Of a stretch of 64,000 nt of DNA, positions 58,271-64,000 are shown piece after piece (positions within the stretch are counted from its first letter, which is position 1; every line of letters begins with the position of its first letter). The stretch covers positions 1,068,411 to 1,132,410 of the forward strand of contig NZ_BJKN01000002.1 of assembly GCF_006538365.1 (NCBI RefSeq), written 5' to 3'. This DNA is from Moorella sp. E308F (GTDB lineage Bacteria; Bacillota; DSM-521; Neomoorellales; Neomoorellaceae). Below the pieces are notes generated by a model that worked only from the letters and a program-made list of their open reading frames with translations, was not told the origin of the DNA and made no database searches. A program made the translations under genes and the position numbers.

Positions 58271-60493
58271 TCACCTCACTTTCTCGATATTAACGAAGTT
58301 ATCATGGAAAGCCAGGCCGCGGTTACCGGTGGCCTTTTTGCCCATATCGCTGGGCACGGCTTTTACTGTGTAATTGATATTGTAATTGAGATCTTTGTAC
58401 CAGGCCTCGTAGGCCACCAGGACCTCCGGTGCCGTGGTGGCGGTAATCCTGGCCTTCAGGGTGACGTAACCGATTTCGTTATACACTTTAACCCAATCCC
58501 CGTCCTTGATCCCCTTGGCGGCAGCCGTAGCCGGGTGAATTTCCACATAAGGTTCAGGGCTGACATTCATCATCCAGTCGATATTCTGGAACTGGGAATG
58601 GAGGCCGTAGCGCCAGTGAGGCGTAAAGAAGCGATAGGGGTATTCCGGCGACGGCTGCTTCTCCGGGACATATATCGGCAGGGCCGGCAGGCCGTATTTG
58701 GGGGCCTCGGATGATTTAATTTCGATTTTCCCGGAAGGCGTGCGGAATTTGCCGTCCGCCCAGGCCGCCGGGGGAAGTTTCGCTTTGCGCGGCCCCTTTT
58801 TCAGCTCGCGATAGTCGCTGATGCCCAGCAGGTCAAGCATTTTGGGGTTGAACTCCTTGCCCACCCATTCTTCCAGGTTGCCGCTGGTGGGATAAGTGCA
58901 GGAGCCGGGCTCCAGGGCGTTAAGTTTGGCCGCAAGCAACATGGCGATCTGCACGTCGTTTTTAGCTTCAAAATAGGGTTCAATGGCCTGCTCGTTAATC
59001 CCCACCCAGTAGTGCCAGTAGCTGGCGTTCACGCCGTACTCTTCAAAGTGGGTGGTGGCCGGCAGGACGATGTCCGACCAGGCGGCGGTGCGGGTTAAGA
59101 AGTGGTCCACCGTCACCACCAGGTCCATGGTTTCAAAGGCTTTCTGGACCACCTGGGGTTCGGGGTCCTGGGATAAAGGATTGCGGCAGGCGATCCAGAG
59201 CATCTTGATGGGCGGGTCGTTAGTGTTGAGCAGTTCGGCGCCAAAATTGTTGATGTTGATAAAGCGGTCGCTCATGGTGCCGTCGGGTTTCTTTACCCCG
59301 ACCGCCCCGGCCGGTTTGGGCATTGTCATGGCCGCGTAATTAAAACCCCAGGTTTCCAGGTGGCCGTAGAGGGCGCCGCCCCCGCTCTTGCCCACGTTGC
59401 CGGTAATAGCCGCCAGGGCGTCGATGGCCCGGACGTTCTGACCGCCGTTGGTGTGGCGCTGCAGGCCGTAACCGATCCAGATGGCCGCCGGTTTGTTGGT
59501 GGCGTACTCCCGGGCCAGGTCGGCGATTACCCCGGCCGGGATGCCGGTGATCTTGCTCGCCCACTCCAGGGTCACTTCCCGGCGCAGGTATTCAAAGAAT
59601 TCCTCCCAGCCGACGGCATTGGCCTTGAGGTATTCCACATCCACCCAGCCGTTGTCCAGGATGTGGCGAGCCATGCCCAGCGCCAGGGCTCCGTCGGTGC
59701 TCGGTTTAATCTGCAAATAGAGGTCCGCCTTGGCGGCTGTCTGGGTGACAATGGGGTCGATGGCGACGATCTTCGCCCCCTTCTCCCGGGCGGCGTAAAT
59801 AAAGCGCATGGAATGGACAGAAGTCCAGGCCGGATTTACTCCCCAGAGGATAATATAACGAGAATTGACCAGGTCTTCCGGGTCGTTGTTCCAGAGGGTG
59901 CCGAAATCGTAGGTCTGGGCGTCGATACCAGCCGGCCAGCAAGGCGTTCCCAGGGCCCTGGTAGTATAACCGATACTGCTCATCATGCCTTCGATGCCGT
60001 AATGAAGAATATCAAAGTTGCCGGAATACTTATTCAGGCAGATGGGCAGGGTACTGCCGTACTCTTTTTTGATAGCCAGGATTTTCCGGGCGATTATTTC
60101 CAGGGCTTCGTCCCAGGAAATGCGCTGCCACTTGCCTGAGCCCCGTGGCTCCTGCTTCATGGGGTACTTGAGCCGGTCCGGGCTGTAGACCCGGCGGGTA
60201 TAGGTATATCCCTTGACACACAGGCGCCCGTTGGTAAAGGTATTGACCGGATCGCCGCTGACTTTGCGTAAGACACCGTCCTTGACGTAACTTAGCATGC
60301 TGCAGGTATCATAACAGTTGCGGGGGCAAACATTGCGGAAAACTTTTGCACCGGCTCCTGCTTCCGGGTAGCCTGCCTCCACAGCGGCGGCGGGAGCAGC
60401 ATATTTCAGACCACCATAGGCAGTAAGGGCAGTCAAAGCGCTGCCGGCGGCCAGGCCCTTCAGGAAAGACCGGCGGGTAAGCTGGTAAGCCAT
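58271..60493 (-). CDS. Tat-exported molybdopterin oxidoreductase catalytic subunit (DmsA/PsrA-like)
   Basis: 740 residues. Tat signal TRRSFLKGLAAGSAL, cluster motif CPRNCYDTCSM, then the molybdopterin core with RALGTPCWPAGIDAQTYDFG, GVNPAWTSVHSMRF and QRHTNGGQNVRAIDALAAIT, ending in a cofactor-binding beta-barrel. The segment GTPCWPAG sits where DmsA has a Ser and PsrA/NapA have a Cys Mo ligand, so a thiosulfate, polysulfide or nitrate-type role is as likely as DMSO. It heads the three-gene unit with the DmsB-like and DmsC-like genes. GGAGG precedes the ATG. Confidence 0.9.
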   Translation of the reverse strand: MAYQLTRRSFLKGLAAGSALTALTAYGGLKYAAPAAAVEAGYPEAGAGAKVFRNVCPRNCYDTCSMLSYVKDGVLRKVSGDPVNTFTNGRLCVKGYTYTRRVYSPDRLKYPMKQEPRGSGKWQRISWDEALEIIARKILAIKKEYGSTLPICLNKYSGNFDILHYGIEGMMSSIGYTTRALGTPCWPAGIDAQTYDFGTLWNNDPEDLVNSRYIILWGVNPAWTSVHSMRFIYAAREKGAKIVAIDPIVTQTAAKADLYLQIKPSTDGALALGMARHILDNGWVDVEYLKANAVGWEEFFEYLRREVTLEWASKITGIPAGVIADLAREYATNKPAAIWIGYGLQRHTNGGQNVRAIDALAAITGNVGKSGGGALYGHLETWGFNYAAMTMPKPAGAVGVKKPDGTMSDRFININNFGAELLNTNDPPIKMLWIACRNPLSQDPEPQVVQKAFETMDLVVTVDHFLTRTAAWSDIVLPATTHFEEYGVNASYWHYWVGINEQAIEPYFEAKNDVQIAMLLAAKLNALEPGSCTYPTSGNLEEWVGKEFNPKMLDLLGISDYRELKKGPRKAKLPPAAWADGKFRTPSGKIEIKSSEAPKYGLPALPIYVPEKQPSPEYPYRFFTPHWRYGLHSQFQNIDWMMNVSPEPYVEIHPATAAAKGIKDGDWVKVYNEIGYVTLKARITATTAPEVLVAYEAWYKDLNYNINYTVKAVPSDMGKKATGNRGLAFHDNFVNIEKVR

Positions 60494-60523
60494 ACTTCTT
60501 CACCTCCATTTACCCGGATGTTG

Positions 60524-60709
60524 CTAAATGTTGGGTTTACCGCTATCCGGCCCCTTGAAATTATCTTGGTAGATAACTCCCCGGTAATTGGGATCCGTGG
60601 GGCCGCTCTGGACGGACAAGGCTTTCTGGCTGCTGCCGCAGCCAACCAAAAAAAGGCTGAGGGCCAGCAGGATAAGTAAATATCGTAATCCCTTATTCAC
60701 CTTTAACAT
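60524..60709 (-). CDS. Small predicted lipoprotein upstream of the molybdoenzyme operon
   Basis: About 61 residues. An N-terminal hydrophobic stretch ending LSLFLVGC is a lipobox. The short mature part (VQSGPTDPNYRGVIYQDNFK) is of unknown function. Starts: ATG 60709, or GTG 60700 with better spacing from the G-rich site. It lies 30 bases before the Tat enzyme on the same strand, so it probably belongs to its operon. Confidence 0.65.
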   Translation of the reverse strand: MLKVNKGLRYLLILLALSLFLVGCGSSQKALSVQSGPTDPNYRGVIYQDNFKGPDSGKPNI

Positions 60710-60753
60710 CCCCCCCACTTGTTCTTGCTGTTACGTGAACATATTCGGGAAAA

Positions 60754-60801
60754 TAAAAAATCCCCCTTTAGAAGAAATCAAAACTTTCTAGAGGGGGATT
60801 T
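60754..60801 (-). terminator. Intrinsic terminator of the coiled-coil gene
   Basis: AAATCCCCC/GGGGGATTT arms with inner TAGAA/TTCTA (60758-60801) are followed by six T on the minus strand, 25 bases past the coiled-coil stop. Confidence 0.88.
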
Positions 60802-60825
60802 GCAATTTATCCAAAGGCTAGCCTA

Positions 60826-61233
60826 TCACTTGTACAGCAAAGTTGCTATGGTCCCGATAAAACCTACAGCAATGGTAATTACGGCGCTAATAGCCCAGAA
60901 TCTGAGGTTACCAAGCTTGTCATCCAATGTGTCAATACGCTGGCTTAGCTTTTGCTCCACCGTTTCAATACGCTGGCTCAGCTTTTGCTCCACCGTGTCA
61001 ATACGCTGGCTCAGCTTTTGCTCCACCGTGTCTATACGCTGGCTCAGCTTTTGCTCCACCGCGCTGATGCGTTCCTCGGACTTTTGATCCCCATCCCGGA
61101 TTTCTTTCGTCAATTTTTCATCTAGCCGGTCTAAACGCTGTAAAAGAAAGAAAAATTCCGGTGAAGCCAGGGTGCGTGGCGGTTCATTTGTAGCTGCTAT
61201 TTCTCGCAAGCTCTCTTCCGGCATGGCGCTCAC
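60826..61233 (-). CDS. Membrane-anchored coiled-coil protein with 11-residue repeats
   Basis: 135 residues. A charged N-terminus is followed by a repeat region (about 55-98) of VEQKLSQRIDT-type units repeated four times, then a C-terminal membrane helix (RFWAISAVITIAVGFIGTIA). It appears to be a tail-anchored rod. Similar DUF1640-like proteins have no firm function. The GTG start at 61233 has GGAGG nine bases upstream. Confidence 0.7.
   Translation of the reverse strand: MSAMPEESLREIAATNEPPRTLASPEFFFLLQRLDRLDEKLTKEIRDGDQKSEERISAVEQKLSQRIDTVEQKLSQRIDTVEQKLSQRIETVEQKLSQRIDTLDDKLGNLRFWAISAVITIAVGFIGTIATLLYK
60932..61063 (-). repeat. 33-bp tandem repeats inside the coiled-coil gene
   Basis: Four 33-base units start at 60932, 60965, 60998 and 61031. 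The middle two are identical and the outer ones differ by a few bases. Near-identity at DNA level, not only protein, indicates recent expansion. Confidence 0.9.
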
Positions 61234-61272
61234 CCGCCTTCACCTCCATTCTAACCCAAAGTTTTCCTTAGA

Positions 61273-62082
61273 TCAACGGCAAAAATCCTGCCGCTGGCGC
61301 AGGGCTTCGTACAAAAGGAGGGCCGCCGCTACGGCAGCGTTCAAGGACTCCACCGGCCCGACCATGGGAATGCCCACGCGGGCCGTAGCTGCGGCCAGCA
61401 ATTCCCTTCCCGGGCCATGATTCTCGCTGCCCACGGCCAGGGCCAGGGGGGGCCTTAAGTCCGCCTGCCAGAAAACTAAAGGCGCGCCGACGTCGGCCAC
61501 TACCAGCTTTATCCCGCAAGCTTCCAATTCCCGCATCAGGGTAGCTGGCTCCACGCCGCTAACCACCGGCAGCTTAAAGGTGGCCCCCATGGCCGCCCGG
61601 ACTACCTTGGGGTTAAAGGGGTCAACGCTGCCGCGGGTTAAAATCAGTCCCGTAGCTCCGGCTCCCAGGGCTGTGCGCCAGATGGTACCCAGATTCCCCG
61701 GATCCTGCAGCCCGGCGGCCACCATTAGCAAAGGAGAAGGCCGGCTCAGGAGTCTTGTCAGGGAACTTGCCTGGAAGGGGGCTATAGCCACCACTCCCTG
61801 CGGCGTCACGGTCGTGCTGATGGCCTGCATCAATTCCTCCGTCACCGCCAGGCAGCGGTAGCCAGCCTCCTGCAGGCCGGCTACCAGCTGCTCTCCCCGC
61901 GGGGCGGCAAGAATTTGCGGGCTGTACAAAACTACTTCCAGGGGTATCCCGGCCTGCCGGGCTTCCTCCAGCAGGTGGATGCCCTCGATTAGATAAAGAC
62001 CCCTTTTCTCCCGCCAGGAACGCTCCTTTAAAGAACGGGCCAGCTTCACATAACGGTTGGCTGCCGAAGTGATTAACTCCAC
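61273..62082 (-). CDS. TrmH-family RNA 2'-O-methyltransferase
   Basis: 269 residues. An N-terminal substrate-binding domain (RYVKLARSLKERSWREKRGL) precedes the SpoU fold with LQDPGNLGTIWRTALGAGAT, LAVGSENHGPGRELL and VGIPMVGPVESLNAAVAAAL, the knot-forming SAM site. It probably methylates a ribosomal or transfer RNA ribose. The start is GTG just after the trkA stop, so these genes overlap in transcription. Confidence 0.92.
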   Translation of the reverse strand: MELITSAANRYVKLARSLKERSWREKRGLYLIEGIHLLEEARQAGIPLEVVLYSPQILAAPRGEQLVAGLQEAGYRCLAVTEELMQAISTTVTPQGVVAIAPFQASSLTRLLSRPSPLLMVAAGLQDPGNLGTIWRTALGAGATGLILTRGSVDPFNPKVVRAAMGATFKLPVVSGVEPATLMRELEACGIKLVVADVGAPLVFWQADLRPPLALAVGSENHGPGRELLAAATARVGIPMVGPVESLNAAVAAALLLYEALRQRQDFCR

Positions 62083-62083
62083 C

Positions 62084-62731
62084 TTAGCTTTCCTGCAACC
62101 TTTCCAGGGCCTTGTTTCGGCCTACCAGTACCATGATGTCGCCTTCTTCCACCACATCGTCGGCTCCGGGAGCAGCCAGTATTTTATCATTGCGTTTGAT
62201 AGCCATAACGCTGACACCGTGCTGGGCGCGTAAATTCAGCTGCCCCAGGGTCTTACCCGCCACCCTGGCCGGGGCCACAATCTCCACAATGCTGTACTCC
62301 GGCGAAAGGTCGATATGCTCCAGGACGTTGCCGGAAGCAAGGGTATGGGCGACCCTGATTCCCATATCCCGCTCCGGGAAAACGACTTTATCCGCACCAA
62401 TTTTAGCCAAGACTTTACCGTGCAGGTCGTTCATGGCCTTGGCTACGACGCACTTAATGCCCATTTCCTTGACGATTAAAGTGACCAGGATATTGGCCTC
62501 GACATTTTCCCCAATGGCGACAATGGCTACGTCCACATTGCGAATGCCAGCCGCCTTCAAGGCTTCCTCATCGCGGGCATCAGCCTGGATGGCCGTGGTG
62601 ACATCATTCATGAGGGCCTCCACCTTGGCCTCGTCGCTATCAATGGCGATTACCTGGTGGCCCATGCGGGCCAGGGTGCGGGCTACGCTGGACCCGAAAC
62701 GTCCCAGGCCAATGACGGCAAACTGTTTCAC
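62084..62731 (-). CDS. trkA: Potassium uptake regulatory subunit TrkA/KtrA
   Basis: 215 residues. RCK_N Rossmann domain with FAVIGLGRFGSSVARTLARM binds NAD or ATP, and a C-terminal RCK_C domain (LGQLNLRAQHGVSVMAIKRN, GDIMVLVGRNKALERL) probably binds ligand. It gates the membrane subunit encoded immediately upstream. The GTG at 62731 has GGAGG upstream. c-di-AMP commonly binds RCK_C of such proteins, but that is not readable here. Confidence 0.93.
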   Translation of the reverse strand: MKQFAVIGLGRFGSSVARTLARMGHQVIAIDSDEAKVEALMNDVTTAIQADARDEEALKAAGIRNVDVAIVAIGENVEANILVTLIVKEMGIKCVVAKAMNDLHGKVLAKIGADKVVFPERDMGIRVAHTLASGNVLEHIDLSPEYSIVEIVAPARVAGKTLGQLNLRAQHGVSVMAIKRNDKILAAPGADDVVEEGDIMVLVGRNKALERLQES

Positions 62732-62744
62732 AACCCTGCCTCCT

Positions 62745-64000
62745 TTAGCCAACAATAATCCTCTCCTCAGGATAATGTTTTATTCCCTGGCGGCCCAGGC
62801 GCTGGGCAATGGCAAAGGCCAGGGTCAGGGGGCCTACCCGGCCGGTAAACATGGTAGCGGTAATAAGCAACTTGCCGGCCACTGTCAGCTTTGGCGTCAG
62901 TCCCATGGAAAGGCCGACGGTGCCAAAGGCTGAAGTTACTTCAAAGAGTACCATTTGCAAATCTGCCTGTTCGGTAATTAATAAAATGCCAGTTACGGTA
63001 ACTATCAGGAGCAGGGAAACAGCAGCAATGGCCAGGGCCTTTAAGACTGTACCCCGGGGTAACCGCCGGCCGAATACCTCAATATCAACGTTACCCCGGA
63101 TAATGGTCCAGACAGCCACGGCAATGGCCGCAAAGGTAGTTGTCTTGATACCGCCGCCGGTCGACCCCGGCGAAGCACCGATAAACATCAGGATGGTGAT
63201 AAAAAGCAGGGTTACCGGCCTTAAGTCGCCGATTACGAGGGTATTAAACCCGGCCGTCCGCGGCGTCACGGCCTGGAAGTATGAGGCCAGGATCTTTTCT
63301 CCTAGAGGCAAAGGCGCCAGGCTTTTCGTGTTAGTATACTCCAGGAGAAAGATAATTACTGTGGCCGTAACGATTAGCAAAAGGGTGGTACGAATGACGA
63401 TCTTGCTGTGCAGGGAGAGCCGCTGCCAGGAACGTTTGGTATAAATATCAGCTACGACGCTGAAACCCAGACCTCCAAAGATAATTAGCAAGGTAATAAC
63501 CATGTTGACCAGCAAATCGCCCCGGTAATCAACCAGACTCCTGGAGAAAAGATCAAAGCCAGCGTTGCAGAAGGCGGAGACGGCATGGAAGATACCAAAA
63601 TAAATGGCCTGTCCCAGGGGCATCTGGCTGCTGAAACGGATACTTAAAAGCAACGCCCCCAGGCCTTCAGCAAACAGGGTAAAAATGAGGACATACTTGC
63701 TCAGGCGCACGACCCCTTCTACTGTCAGCTGGTTCATGGCTTCCTGCATGACCAGCCTTTCCTTCAGGGTGATACGCTTGCCCAGGAGCAGGGCGACCAG
63801 GGTAGATAGGGTCATAAAACCCAGGCCGCCGGTTTGAATTAAAGTGAGAATAACCAGTTCACCAAATAAAGAGTAAGTAGTCTGGGTATCAACTGTTACC
63901 AGACCGGTCACGGCCGTAGCCGAGGTGGCCGTGAACAGGGCATCAATAACCGCCACCGGTTGCCCGCTCTGGCTGGCAATGGGGAGGCTTAAGAGGAGCG
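62745..64000 (-). CDS. TrkH/KtrB potassium transporter subunit (5' end beyond window)
   Basis: At least 417 residues; the frame stays open through the window edge (PIASQSGQPVAVIDALFTAT). Four pore loops with selectivity glycines are TSATAVTGLVTV, HAVSAFCNAGFD, TPRTAGFNTL and TSAFGTVGLSMG, with many membrane helices. It conducts potassium (or sodium-coupled potassium) inward under TrkA/KtrA control. It lies 13 bases upstream of trkA on the same strand. Confidence 0.94.
   Translation of the reverse strand, partial: LLLSLPIASQSGQPVAVIDALFTATSATAVTGLVTVDTQTTYSLFGELVILTLIQTGGLGFMTLSTLVALLLGKRITLKERLVMQEAMNQLTVEGVVRLSKYVLIFTLFAEGLGALLLSIRFSSQMPLGQAIYFGIFHAVSAFCNAGFDLFSRSLVDYRGDLLVNMVITLLIIFGGLGFSVVADIYTKRSWQRLSLHSKIVIRTTLLLIVTATVIIFLLEYTNTKSLAPLPLGEKILASYFQAVTPRTAGFNTLVIGDLRPVTLLFITILMFIGASPGSTGGGIKTTTFAAIAVAVWTIIRGNVDIEVFGRRLPRGTVLKALAIAAVSLLLIVTVTGILLITEQADLQMVLFEVTSAFGTVGLSMGLTPKLTVAGKLLITATMFTGRVGPLTLAFAIAQRLGRQGIKHYPEERIIVG

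Overview
The window reads as the chromosome of a thermophilic, spore-forming, acetogenic Gram-positive bacterium, most likely Moorella (M. thermoacetica or a close relative). This is inferred from gene content: SpoIID/LytB, BofC-like and YunB-like sporulation proteins, SigI/RsgI, a CooT-type nickel protein, an electron-bifurcating [FeFe]-hydrogenase operon with its HydE/HydG maturases, and DMSO-reductase-family molybdoenzymes. GC is high, starts are often GTG or TTG, and most genes lie on the minus strand in tightly overlapping operons.

Layout. 1-6.0 kb (minus): queA (partial), a SpoIID protein, sigI-rsgI, DUF2905 and ruvCAB. 6.1-9.3 kb (plus): a 2-hydroxyacyl-CoA dehydratase pair with its ATP-dependent activator. 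9.3-12 kb (minus): an amidohydrolase, a BofC-like protein and YebC. 12-13 kb: a c-di-AMP riboswitch ahead of a secreted CAP-domain protein. 13-16.8 kb (minus): cysK, cooT-DUF3842 behind a terminator-containing leader, yunB and tyrS. 17-25 kb: a class A PBP, mutS2, a U32 peptidase and a small unknown gene. 25.4-29.4 kb: a hydrogenase-like sigma-54 regulator, a divergent pair of XRE regulators sharing operator repeats, and an SGNH hydrolase.

29.5-45 kb is the hydrogenase region. One long minus-strand operon runs DRTGG protein, GHKL ATPase, hydrogenase-like sensor, DRTGG protein, PHP phosphoesterase, HydC (NuoE), GHKL ATPase, HndB, HydB (NuoF-GltD fusion) and HydA. A near-perfect Rex operator lies just upstream and a strong terminator lies behind hydA. 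Past an iron alcohol dehydrogenase sitting in gene-poor DNA come hydG, hydE and a TM1266-type regulator. Both hydrogenase transcription units are preceded by a Shine-Dalgarno-equipped micro-ORF whose end overlaps an intrinsic terminator. A folded RNA or mobile-element candidate (39489-39592) lies between the hyd operon and adh.

45-64 kb: a repeat-rich coiled-coil protein, pfkA, polX (with an in-frame insertion holding an inverted repeat), zapA, and pheST behind a T-box. Then come a cytosolic molybdoenzyme/ferredoxin pair with a PucR-type regulator, a Tat-exported molybdoenzyme with ferredoxin and DmsC-like anchor, a second coiled-coil protein with 33-bp repeats, an RNA 2'-O-methyltransferase, and the TrkA/TrkH potassium uptake pair (trkH cut by the window end). 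No rRNA, tRNA, CRISPR array or intact insertion sequence was seen.
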